A stretch of 11,884 bases of DNA. Source: JBMYYE01 sp049609065. GTDB taxonomy: Bacteria; Pseudomonadota; Alphaproteobacteria; Rhodobacterales; Rhodobacteraceae. The stretch lies in NCBI GenBank assembly GCA_049609065.1, contig JBMYYE010000073.1, positions 1 to 11,884 of the forward strand, given 5' to 3'. Each line of letters starts with the position of its first letter. Position 1 is the stretch's first letter. Made by a program: the position numbers and the translations under genes. The notes under the pieces are model-generated. The model ran no database searches. It worked only from the letters and a program-made list of their open reading frames with translations, and was not told the origin of the DNA. Below, piece after piece: positions 1-6,692 of this stretch.

Positions 1-784
1 GACCATCTTTGGTTTCCACACATTCATTGGCCACACCTGGCCCAATGACTTCTGACAGGCCGTAAATATCCACGGCATGCATATCAAAGGCCTCTTCGAC
101 CTCTTTACGCATGGAATTGGTCCATGGTTCCGCGCCAAAAATACCAACATTTAGCGGGCTTTGACGTGGGTCCATGCCTTGTTTTTTATACTCATCCAGA
201 ATGGACAGCATATAAGATGGCGTCACCATGATGGCGCTGGCCCCGAAATCTTCGATCAAACGCACCTGACGTGGTGTTTGCCCGCCTGAAATCGGAACAA
301 CCGTACATCCAAGACGTTCCGCCCCGTAATGCGCACCCAAACCACCAGTGAAAAGACCATAGCCATATGCATTGTGCATCACATCGCCTGGACGTACGCC
401 AGAGGCGCGCAAAGAGCGTGCCAAAACATCGGACCACATGGAAATATCGTTTTTGGTGTAGCCAACAACCGTTGGCTGACCCGTGGTCCCAGAGGACGCA
501 TGAAGGCGGCTGATTTTGTCTTGTGGAACCGCAAACATCCCAAACGGATAGTTGTCACGCAGGTCCTGTTTTACAGTGAAGGGGAATTTCGACAAATCGG
601 AAAGCGTTTTCAAATCATCCGGATGCACACCCGCATCATCAAACTTCTTTTTATAAAACGGCACGTTGTCATAGGCGTGCTTGAGTGACCACTTGAGGCG
701 TTCTACCTGAAGCGCAGAAATCTCATCGCGTGACGCGATTTCTATCGGATCGAGGTCCTCTTTGCGGGGTGTTAAATCTTTCAT
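1..784 (-). CDS. paaK: Phenylacetate-CoA ligase PaaK (partial, C-terminus beyond left edge)
   Basis: Cytosolic AMP-forming ligase that converts phenylacetate, ATP and CoA to phenylacetyl-CoA, the entry step of the paa pathway. The first 261 residues are visible; the family is usually about 430-440 aa, so roughly 40% is missing off the window edge. Seen: an N-terminal segment with RLKWSLKHAYDNVPFYKKKF (residues 29-48), typical of PaaK; the phosphate-binding loop SSGTTGQPT at about 97-105; and the adenylate-binding motif YGLSEVIGPG at about 240-249. Together these are diagnostic of PaaK rather than a general acyl-CoA synthetase. The ATG at 784 is preceded by GGAAGGA seven bases upstream. The gene lies 30 bases after paaJ and is the last visible member of the leftward operon. 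The frame is open throughout the visible part. Confidence 0.95.
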   Translation of the reverse strand, partial: MKDLTPRKEDLDPIEIASRDEISALQVERLKWSLKHAYDNVPFYKKKFDDAGVHPDDLKTLSDLSKFPFTVKQDLRDNYPFGMFAVPQDKISRLHASSGTTGQPTVVGYTKNDISMWSDVLARSLRASGVRPGDVMHNAYGYGLFTGGLGAHYGAERLGCTVVPISGGQTPRQVRLIEDFGASAIMVTPSYMLSILDEYKKQGMDPRQSPLNVGIFGAEPWTNSMRKEVEEAFDMHAVDIYGLSEVIGPGVANECVETKDG

Positions 785-814
785 ATTGCGTTCCTTCCCT
801 ACCCTAATTGGGCC

Positions 815-2017
815 CTATACGTTCTCAAGTGTGAGTGCGATCCCTTGGCCCACACCAATACACATGGTGCAAAGCGCACGTTTCGCGCCCGTTAAATTCA
901 TTTCAATCGCAGCCGTCAGCGCCAAACGCGCCCCAGACATCCCCAATGGATGGCCAAGGGCAATGGCCCCGCCATTTGGGTTCACGAAATCAGCGTCATC
1001 AGCAACGCCAAGCCCACGCATCGTTGCCAAACCTTGGCTTGCAAAGGCTTCGTTCAGCTCAATGAGATCAATGTCGGAGATTTTCAAACCTTGACGTTCC
1101 AAAAGCTTTTGCGACGCATAAAGCGGCCCAATGCCCATGATCCGTGGCGGCACCCCCGCAGACGCAAGGCCGGTGATCTTTGCTTTCGGCGTTAGCCCGT
1201 ATTTTTCAACCGCTGCCGCAGAGGCAACAATCACACACGCCGCGCCATCATTCACACCGGACGCATTGCCGGCGGTGACGGAGCCACCGTCGCGAAATGG
1301 GGCGCGCAGGCTCCCTAATTTCTCTAACGTGGACTGACGTGGATGTTCATCCGTGTCAAAAATAACATCATCACCCCGACGTTGTGGGATGGTGATCGGC
1401 GTGATTTCTTTGGCCAAGCGGCCATTTGCAATCGCGGCGGCGGCCTTTTCTTGGCTGCGGAAGGCAAAAAGGTCCTGATCTTCGCGGCTTACGTTAAAGT
1501 CCTCAGCCACATTTTCAGCGGTTTCTGGCATGCTATCCACGCCATATTCTGCCTTCATCTTCTTGTTGATAAAGCGCCAGCCAATGGTTGTGTCATAGAT
1601 TTCGGCTTTGCGTGAAAAGGCGCTATCGGCTTTGCCTTGCACAAAGGGCGCGCGCGTCATGCTTTCAACACCGCCCGCGAGCATCACCTCGGCTTCGCCC
1701 GCTTTAATGGCCCGTGCTGCCATGCCAATCGCATCCAAGCCTGAGCCACATAAACGGTTGATCGTCGTCCCTGGAACATCCGTGCCCAGCCCCGCCAAAA
1801 GCGTCGCCATACGCGCCACGTTGCGGTTGTCTTCGCCCGCTTGGTTGGCGGATCCCATGATCGCGTCATCAATGGCGCTTGCAGGCAAATTCGGGGCCAA
1901 TGCCATCACATCACGGATCACAGTTGCCAGTAAATCATCTGGGCGAACCGTCGAAAGTGTGCCGCCAAAACGGCCAATTGGGCTTCGGAGCCCTTCGCAA
2001 AGATATGCGTCGATCAT
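815..2017 (-). CDS. paaJ: 3-oxoadipyl-CoA / 3-oxo-5,6-dehydrosuberyl-CoA thiolase PaaJ (PcaF family)
   Basis: Thiolase of 400 aa, the normal family length. In the phenylacetate pathway it cleaves 3-oxo-5,6-dehydrosuberyl-CoA and later 3-oxoadipyl-CoA, the last step giving acetyl-CoA and succinyl-CoA. Seen: nucleophilic Cys90 in NRLCGSGLDA, His356 in GGAIALGHPLGMSGAR, and the acid/base Cys386 in CTMCIGVGQG, so the catalytic set is complete. The stretches NQAGEDNRNVARMATLLAGL and FDTTIGWRF-like DTTIGWRF match PaaJ/PcaF thiolases more closely than the biosynthetic acetoacetyl-CoA thiolases. The ATG overlaps the paaI stop in ATGA (2014-2017), with GAGGA nine bases upstream. The same family is called PcaF in the beta-ketoadipate pathway; the surrounding genes favour the paa role, although it could serve both pathways. 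Confidence 0.95.
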   Translation of the reverse strand: MIDAYLCEGLRSPIGRFGGTLSTVRPDDLLATVIRDVMALAPNLPASAIDDAIMGSANQAGEDNRNVARMATLLAGLGTDVPGTTINRLCGSGLDAIGMAARAIKAGEAEVMLAGGVESMTRAPFVQGKADSAFSRKAEIYDTTIGWRFINKKMKAEYGVDSMPETAENVAEDFNVSREDQDLFAFRSQEKAAAAIANGRLAKEITPITIPQRRGDDVIFDTDEHPRQSTLEKLGSLRAPFRDGGSVTAGNASGVNDGAACVIVASAAAVEKYGLTPKAKITGLASAGVPPRIMGIGPLYASQKLLERQGLKISDIDLIELNEAFASQGLATMRGLGVADDADFVNPNGGAIALGHPLGMSGARLALTAAIEMNLTGAKRALCTMCIGVGQGIALTLENV

Positions 2018-2451
2018 GAGTTGTCTTCCTCGAAATGTGTGCCTTTGATTTGGCGCGAATGGCCCCGGAATTGCGCGATATGCGCCCCCGTTTCATCGGT
2101 CACTTTAATGTCGTAAATGCCAGAACGGCCCGCTTTGAAGTTTTCGCTCGCGGTTGCGGTGAGGGTCATACCCTCACGCCCTGGGGCGAGGTAAGACACC
2201 GAACAATGCTGGGCCACGGTATTTTCATTGTAGCTGTTGCAGGCAAAGGCAAAGGCGCTATCTGCGAGGGTAAAAATATAGCCCCCGTGACAGCTTCGAT
2301 GCCCGTTGAGCATGAATTCTTGAACCTTCATGGTTATGACGGCCGTGCCGGGACCCACGGATTGAATGTCCATGCCCAGATGCTGGCTCGCACTGTCGGT
2401 GGACCACATGCAGTCCGCGGATTTTTTGGCGCGCTCCTCAGGTGTCATCAT
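2014..2451 (-). CDS. paaI: Hydroxyphenylacetyl-CoA thioesterase PaaI
   Basis: Hotdog-fold acyl-CoA thioesterase of 145 aa, a typical length. In the known pathway PaaI hydrolyses ring-hydroxylated phenylacetyl-CoA and other stalled CoA esters, freeing CoA. Seen: the PaaI core with LNGHRSCHGG (48-57) followed by TLADSAFAFACNS. The Asp of LAD (Asp64) corresponds to the catalytic aspartate of E. coli PaaI, and Asn49 and His55-Gly56-Gly57 are also present. The gene overlaps paaG by four bases (ATGA, 2448-2451) and paaJ by four bases, implying translational coupling on one mRNA. Two consecutive ATG codons (2451 and 2448) could start it. The only upstream purine run, GGGGGGA, is very close to them, so the start is uncertain by one codon. 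Confidence 0.93.
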   Translation of the reverse strand: MMTPEERAKKSADCMWSTDSASQHLGMDIQSVGPGTAVITMKVQEFMLNGHRSCHGGYIFTLADSAFAFACNSYNENTVAQHCSVSYLAPGREGMTLTATASENFKAGRSGIYDIKVTDETGAHIAQFRGHSRQIKGTHFEEDNS

Positions 2452-3242
2452 TCCCCCCGAAACACAGGTTTGCGTTTGTTGAGGAATGCAGTCACGCCCT
2501 CTGCGTAATCTTTGCTTTCCCCGCAGAGCTTTTGATACTCTTGCTCAAGCAAAAGCTGTTCTGCAAAACTATTGGTTGCGGATTTATCAATGGCGTCTTT
2601 GGTTAACGCCAAGCCAAACCCTGCGCCATTGGCCAGTTTTTCAGTGAAAGCGCGCGCATCGTCCATCACAGAGTCCGTTGCTTGCCAAATCAGGCCCCAA
2701 TCGGCGGCTTGTTCCGCCATCAATGGCATGGCTGACATCGCAAGCGCCTTGGCCCGTTGGGCGCCTAAAACATTGGCCAAGGTCCATGTGCCCCCTGCAT
2801 CCGGAATAAGGCCAACATTGGCAAAGCTTTGAATGAATTTCGCGGATTTATCAGCAAATGTAATGTCACATGCAAAGGCGATATTGGCGCCCGCCCCTGC
2901 GGCCACGCCATTTACGGCACAGATCACTGGTTTTTTCATTTCACGGATTAAGGTGATGTTCGGGCCATAGTATTTTTCGAGCGTCTCCCCCAAATTTGGT
3001 GGTCCGTCCATTTTTGAAGGATCGCGATCGCCCAAATCTTGGCCGGCGCAAAACCCACGCCCCGCGCCCGTTAACAGAATGGCGCGTACATTTTTATCAC
3101 TGGCTGCTTGCGTAAGAGCCGCGTTGAGCGCCACGTGCATATCCACATTAAAAGAATTTAAGCGATCAGGGCGATTAAGCGTGATTTCATGCCACTCCCC
3201 TGTTTCTGTTTGGTGTTTTGTCACCAGAATCGTATCGCTCAT
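2448..3242 (-). CDS. paaG: 1,2-epoxyphenylacetyl-CoA isomerase PaaG (crotonase family)
   Basis: Crotonase-fold enzyme of 264 aa (E. coli PaaG is 262). It isomerises ring-1,2-epoxyphenylacetyl-CoA to oxepin-CoA and also shifts the double bond of 2,3-dehydroadipyl-type intermediates. Seen: GAGRGFCAGQDLGDRD (59-74), NGVAAGAGANIAFACD (111-126) forming the oxyanion hole, and GLIPDAGGTW with Asp148, the position of the catalytic aspartate in PaaG-type isomerases. The LIPD(A/C)GGTW form separates PaaG from ordinary enoyl-CoA hydratases. The frame extends 13 codons further upstream (to 3281). The ATG at 3242 is preferred because GGGGGA lies about five bases before it and because the protein then begins as family members do. 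It is the first gene of the leftward operon and faces the control region. Confidence 0.93.
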   Translation of the reverse strand: MSDTILVTKHQTETGEWHEITLNRPDRLNSFNVDMHVALNAALTQAASDKNVRAILLTGAGRGFCAGQDLGDRDPSKMDGPPNLGETLEKYYGPNITLIREMKKPVICAVNGVAAGAGANIAFACDITFADKSAKFIQSFANVGLIPDAGGTWTLANVLGAQRAKALAMSAMPLMAEQAADWGLIWQATDSVMDDARAFTEKLANGAGFGLALTKDAIDKSATNSFAEQLLLEQEYQKLCGESKDYAEGVTAFLNKRKPVFRGE

Positions 3243-3314
3243 GTGTTCCCCCGCGATGTGATGACATGAAGTTAGGCTCATAGAGCTTTGATTTCACATC
3301 AGACTTATTACTCA

Positions 3315-3336
3315 CACATGCAACCTCATGCATGTG
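3315..3336. repeat. Perfect 8-bp inverted repeat in the paaG leader
   Basis: CACATGCA (3315-3322) and TGCATGTG (3329-3336) form a perfect inverted repeat around a 6-base spacer. It lies inside the probable 5' untranslated region of paaG, downstream of the proposed leftward promoter and upstream of the rightward one. The centre-to-centre distance of about 14 bases could suit a dimeric regulator. It could also fold as a small RNA hairpin. No function is shown by the sequence alone. Confidence 0.5.
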
Positions 3337-3345
3337 ACTTAACAA

Positions 3346-3375
3346 ATAGTTTGCATAAACCGACCGGTTGGTCAA
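3346..3375 (-). promoter_or_regulatory. Candidate sigma70-like promoter for paaGIJK
   Basis: Read on the minus strand, TTGACC (3375-3370, five of six matches to the -35 consensus) is followed after 18 bases by AACTAT (3351-3346), a weak -10 that keeps the conserved second A and final T. This would give a leader of about 100 bases before paaG. The palindrome at 3359-3372 covers the spacer and the start of the -35 box. Confidence is limited because the -10 is poor. Confidence 0.4.
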
Positions 3376-3379
3376 TAGT
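3351..3379 (+). promoter_or_regulatory. Candidate sigma70-like promoter for the rightward paa operon
   Basis: TTGCAT (3351-3356) and AATAGT (3374-3379) are separated by exactly 17 bases, giving a plausible -35/-10 pair. Transcription would start near 3386, leaving a leader of about 38 bases before the ATG at 3424. The palindrome at 3359-3372 lies wholly inside the spacer. A second reading (TTGCAG at 3381 with GATACT at 3401) has only a 14-base spacer and was not preferred. Confidence 0.45.
3359..3372. promoter_or_regulatory. Candidate operator, near-palindrome ACCGACC-GGTTGGT
   Basis: The 14 bases ACCGACCGGTTGGT form an inverted repeat with six of seven pairs matching (one mismatch, positions 4 and 11). 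It sits in the spacers of two opposed promoter candidates. Many paa clusters are controlled by TetR-family (PaaR) or GntR-family (PaaX) repressors that bind palindromes and are released by phenylacetyl-CoA. The CCGACCGG core resembles operators of TetR-family acyl-CoA-responsive repressors. No regulator gene is in the window, so the identity of the protein is inference. Confidence 0.5.
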
Positions 3380-3423
3380 GTTGCAGAAACGAATACACAC
3401 GATACTTGCTTGGGGGCTCATAA

Positions 3424-5457
3424 ATGAGCAATGTTGTTACCGTCGCCTATGAGGGCGACTTTGCTATAATTTCTTTAAATAATCCACCAGTTAACGCCTC
3501 TTCGGGCGCGCTGCGCCAAGCGCTAGAGGCCGCAATTCAAGAGGTCGAAAAGGCCGCACCAAAGGCGGCGATTCTCCATGGGGTTGGGCGCGTCTTTATG
3601 GCGGGTGGTGATATTTCCGAGTTTGGCAAGGCCCCTATCCTTCCGCATCTTCCTGATGTGTACCAACAAATCGAAGACGCAAAAACGCCAATGATCGCCG
3701 CCATTCACGGCATGGCCCTTGGCGGTGGATTTGAACTGGCCCTGGCATGTGATTTTCGAATTGCAGCCAAAGGCACAAAATTTGCGCTTCCTGAAGTTAA
3801 TGTTGGCATCATTCCTGGTGCGGGCGGCACGCAACGTGCGCCGCGTTTGATTGGCGCTGAAGACGCCGCCAAAATGGCCTCAACTGGGGCGATGATGGAC
3901 GCCGCGCGTCTAAATGAACTTGGCGGTTTGGATATGTTGGTCGATGGGGATGTTCTTGAGGCGGCAAAAACATTTGCTGCGACTTTGCCTGCGGTCCCAA
4001 CCCCTGTTTCACAAAGGGAGATTGCGGCAGTCGCCGATGGTTTCTTTGATGACTTGCGCAGTGCGACAAAGAAGAAAGCCAAAGGTCAGAAATCCCCGAT
4101 CCACAATATTGATGCGGTTGAATTTGCGACAAAAATGCCGTTTTCCGAAGGTCAACCCAAAGAGCGCGCCCTTCATATGGCATTGCGTGATACGGCAGAA
4201 AGCCGTGCGTTGCGTCATGTGTTTTTTGCTGAACGCGCTGTTGCAAAACCAGCAGCAATTGCGGGGGCCACCCCACGCGATATTGCGAAAATTACGGTCG
4301 TTGGCGGCGGCCTAATGGGCGCTGGAATTGCCTTCGCAGCCTTGCAAACGGGCCTGAAAGTTCAGCTCATTGAGCGTGATGATGAGGCGGCTTCTGCTGG
4401 TGTGGCGCGTATCCATGGCCTGATCGAGGGGGGGGTGAAGCGCGGTAAAATTAACGCGGATAAGGCCGAAACGCTTCGACAATCCGTGACGGGTTCGTCC
4501 GATTACGCGGCCAGCGCAGATAGCGATCTTGCCATTGAGGCGGTGTTTGAGGATTTGGACGTGAAACGCACGGTGTTCCAAAGCTTGGCTGCGCATATGT
4601 CAAAGGACGCGATTTTGGCCACCAATACGTCCTATCTTGATCCTGAAAAGATCATGGAGGGGATTGAAAACCCTTCCCGTTTGATTGGCCTGCACTTCTT
4701 TTCGCCCGCGCATATCATGAAGCTTTTGGAGATCGTGAAGCTGCCGCAGACATCAGCTGATGTCATCGCGACGGGTTTTGCCTTGGGTAAAAAAATGCGC
4801 AAAATCAGCGTTCTTTCGGGAATTTGTGATGGGTTTATTGGCAATCGGATCCTGTTTAGTTTCCGCCGTGCGGCTGACTATTTGATCCTTGATGGGGCAA
4901 GCCCCGAAGAAATCGATGCCGCAATGCGGGAATTTGGCCTCCCTATGGGGCCGATTGAGCTGCAAGACCTTACAGGGTTGCAAATCGCCTATGCAAACCG
5001 CCGGCGCTTGGACGCCAGTCGGAGCAAGGAAGAACGCTATTCAACCATCGCAGACCAGCTTGTGGAAATGGAGCGCACCGGCCAGCGCGTTGGCAAAGGT
5101 TGGTATCTTTATGATGAGGGTCAACGTGGCCCGAAATCCGATCCATTGGTGGCGGATATTATTCGAAAAGAGCGGGAAAAACAGGGTATTACACCTATGT
5201 CTTTCACTAAGGAAGATATCCAATCACGCCTTCTGGCTGTGATGATCAATGAAGGTGCGCGCATTGTTGAAGAAGGGATCGCAGAACGCGATGTCGACAT
5301 CGATATGGTGAAAGTAAACGGCTATGGCTTCCCCAAATGGCGCGGTGGGCCGATGCAATATCTAAGCGAAGTGGGTCTTGATAAGGTGAAAGCCGATATG
5401 AAAAAAGTTGCCGATCAAAGCCCCAATTCATGGGTCATATCGAAAAGGTTATCATAA
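3424..5457 (+). CDS. Fused enoyl-CoA hydratase / 3-hydroxyacyl-CoA dehydrogenase (FadJ-like), probable PaaF+PaaH role
   Basis: Bifunctional protein of 677 aa, slightly shorter than E. coli FadB (729) and FadJ (714). Residues 1 to about 190 form a crotonase domain with GGDISEFG (61-68), the oxyanion loop HGMALGGGFELALACD (95-110), and both catalytic glutamates, Glu104 and Glu124 (LPEVNVGIIPGAGG). A Lys-rich linker near 216-223 leads to the NAD-binding domain, whose GxGxxG is G294-G296-G299 (VVGGGLMGAGIA). The dehydrogenase keeps His424 in GLHFFSPAH and Glu436 in LLEIV, the His-Glu pair of FadB-type enzymes, and FIGNR at 471-475. The C-terminal helical domains follow. Both active sites therefore look intact. 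No separate paaF or paaH is in the locus, so this protein probably hydrates 2,3-dehydroadipyl-CoA and oxidises 3-hydroxyadipyl-CoA; that is inference. It is the first gene of the rightward operon, with GGGGG seven bases before the ATG. Confidence 0.9.
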   Translation: MSNVVTVAYEGDFAIISLNNPPVNASSGALRQALEAAIQEVEKAAPKAAILHGVGRVFMAGGDISEFGKAPILPHLPDVYQQIEDAKTPMIAAIHGMALGGGFELALACDFRIAAKGTKFALPEVNVGIIPGAGGTQRAPRLIGAEDAAKMASTGAMMDAARLNELGGLDMLVDGDVLEAAKTFAATLPAVPTPVSQREIAAVADGFFDDLRSATKKKAKGQKSPIHNIDAVEFATKMPFSEGQPKERALHMALRDTAESRALRHVFFAERAVAKPAAIAGATPRDIAKITVVGGGLMGAGIAFAALQTGLKVQLIERDDEAASAGVARIHGLIEGGVKRGKINADKAETLRQSVTGSSDYAASADSDLAIEAVFEDLDVKRTVFQSLAAHMSKDAILATNTSYLDPEKIMEGIENPSRLIGLHFFSPAHIMKLLEIVKLPQTSADVIATGFALGKKMRKISVLSGICDGFIGNRILFSFRRAADYLILDGASPEEIDAAMREFGLPMGPIELQDLTGLQIAYANRRRLDASRSKEERYSTIADQLVEMERTGQRVGKGWYLYDEGQRGPKSDPLVADIIRKEREKQGITPMSFTKEDIQSRLLAVMINEGARIVEEGIAERDVDIDMVKVNGYGFPKWRGGPMQYLSEVGLDKVKADMKKVADQSPNSWVISKRLS

Positions 5458-6680
5458 TGTTGTCTAAGGCCGATATTTTAGGGTTTGACCTTATGAAACC
5501 GCCTGCGGATTTTATTGAAAACCCCTTTCCCTATTATAATGGCTTCTTGGCCCACGCGCCGGTTTTGCCGCAGCCAGATGGGTCTTTTATCATATCAAAT
5601 CATGGGGATTTGGATATGATTTACCGTGATATTTCGACATATATTTCTGACAAAAAGGAAATGTTTAAGCCAAAATATGGCGAAGAGAGCCCCCTTTATG
5701 AACATCACACCATGAGCTTGGTGTTTAATGATCCACCCCTTCATACGCGGGTTCGCAAAATTATGGTCGGGGCCCTAAATGCGCGTGCCATTGCCAATAT
5801 GGAACCAGGCCTCATTAAAACTATTGATATGCTTATCAATAACATGGCCGAAAAAGGTGATGTGGATTTGGTGGAGGATTTTGCCTCACTGATCCCTATT
5901 CAAATCATTGGTAACATGTTTGATATGCCTATGGAGGACCGCGCACCACTTCGCGATTGGTCCTTGGCGATTTTGGGTGCGCTTGAACCGAGCTTAACGC
6001 AAGAGCAGCTTGATACTGGAAATAAAGCTGTTGCTGAGTTTAAAGCCTATCTCAAAACACTGGTTGCGCAGCGCATTATGACCCCAGGCGACCCCGCCAC
6101 GGATGTGTTGACCCGCCTCATCCAATCCGAAGACGGCGAATTGTCGGAAACTGAGCTGCTGCAAAACTGTATTTTCATCCTTAATGCAGGGCATGAAACC
6201 ACAACCAACCTTATTGGTAATGGTCTTGCTGCGCTTTTGGATCACCCCGAAGAAATGCAAAAACTGCGCGATAATCCCGACATGATCCATACCGCTGTGG
6301 ATGAGTTTTTGCGCTATCTGAGCCCCAATCAATTTGGCAATCGCGAAACCACGTGTGATGTGGAAATTGGCGGCGTTAAGATCCCCAAAGGCAGCAACCT
6401 TCACCTCTGTATGGGGGCCGCAAATCGCGATCCTGCCGTGTTTGACGCCCCAGATACCTTAGATTTGGCGCGCAAACCCAACAAACATCACGCCTTTGCA
6501 GGGGGACCGCATCTTTGTGTCGGTTTTCAGCTCGCGCGTATGGAAGGTCGCATCGCGATCGGCCGCTTTCTTGATCGTTTTTCACAGTATGAACTCACTG
6601 ACACGCCAACTCTTGGTGGTCGCATTCGTTTTCGCGGGTTTATGAACCTGCCAGCGCGCGTTTCTGGCGCTAAAGTATAA
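5457..6680 (+). CDS. Cytochrome P450, soluble bacterial type
   Basis: Heme monooxygenase of 407 aa, typical of soluble bacterial class I P450s that take electrons from a ferredoxin. Seen in order: NDPPLHTRVR (91-100) in the C-helix, with His96 and Arg100 likely contacting heme; the I-helix motif AGHETT (244-249) with the acid-alcohol pair Glu247-Thr248; the ExxR pair Glu283-Arg286 in EFLRYLSP; and the heme-ligand loop FAGGPHLCVG with Cys354. No signal or membrane anchor is visible. The frame is open nine codons upstream, but the ATG at 5457 is preferred. It overlaps the stop of the preceding gene as TAATG, with AAAAGG upstream, which suggests coupled translation. No ferredoxin or reductase gene is nearby. 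Substrate is unknown. The setting in a paa operon suggests an aromatic, phenylalkyl or acyl substrate. CYP family not assigned. Confidence 0.94.
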   Translation: MLSKADILGFDLMKPPADFIENPFPYYNGFLAHAPVLPQPDGSFIISNHGDLDMIYRDISTYISDKKEMFKPKYGEESPLYEHHTMSLVFNDPPLHTRVRKIMVGALNARAIANMEPGLIKTIDMLINNMAEKGDVDLVEDFASLIPIQIIGNMFDMPMEDRAPLRDWSLAILGALEPSLTQEQLDTGNKAVAEFKAYLKTLVAQRIMTPGDPATDVLTRLIQSEDGELSETELLQNCIFILNAGHETTTNLIGNGLAALLDHPEEMQKLRDNPDMIHTAVDEFLRYLSPNQFGNRETTCDVEIGGVKIPKGSNLHLCMGAANRDPAVFDAPDTLDLARKPNKHHAFAGGPHLCVGFQLARMEGRIAIGRFLDRFSQYELTDTPTLGGRIRFRGFMNLPARVSGAKV

Positions 6681-6692
6681 AGGACTGATATC

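Noticed and set aside
1608..2048. 146-codon plus-strand frame opposite paaJ
   Set aside because: It is antisense to the conserved thiolase N-terminus, has no recognisable domain, and no ribosome binding site was apparent.
2035..2508. 157-codon plus-strand frame opposite paaI
   Set aside because: It covers a well-supported PaaI gene in antisense and has no family resemblance.
3187..3375. Short minus-strand frame (62 codons) crossing the paaG start and control region
   Set aside because: It would overlap the promoter candidates and the start of paaG, with no domain.
3381..3406. Alternative promoter TTGCAG with GATACT before the rightward operon
   Set aside because: The spacer is only 14 bases, too short for a normal sigma70 promoter; the 17-base pair at 3351-3379 fits better.
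3809..4276. 155-codon minus-strand frame inside the fused hydratase/dehydrogenase gene
   Set aside because: Its composition is low-complexity and shadow-like, and it lies within the catalytic core coding of the real gene.
5430..5456. Upstream in-frame ATG that would lengthen the P450 by nine residues
   Set aside because: It lies within the preceding gene's coding sequence. The ATG at 5457 overlaps the stop codon as TAATG, has AAAAGG upstream, and gives a typical P450 N-terminus.
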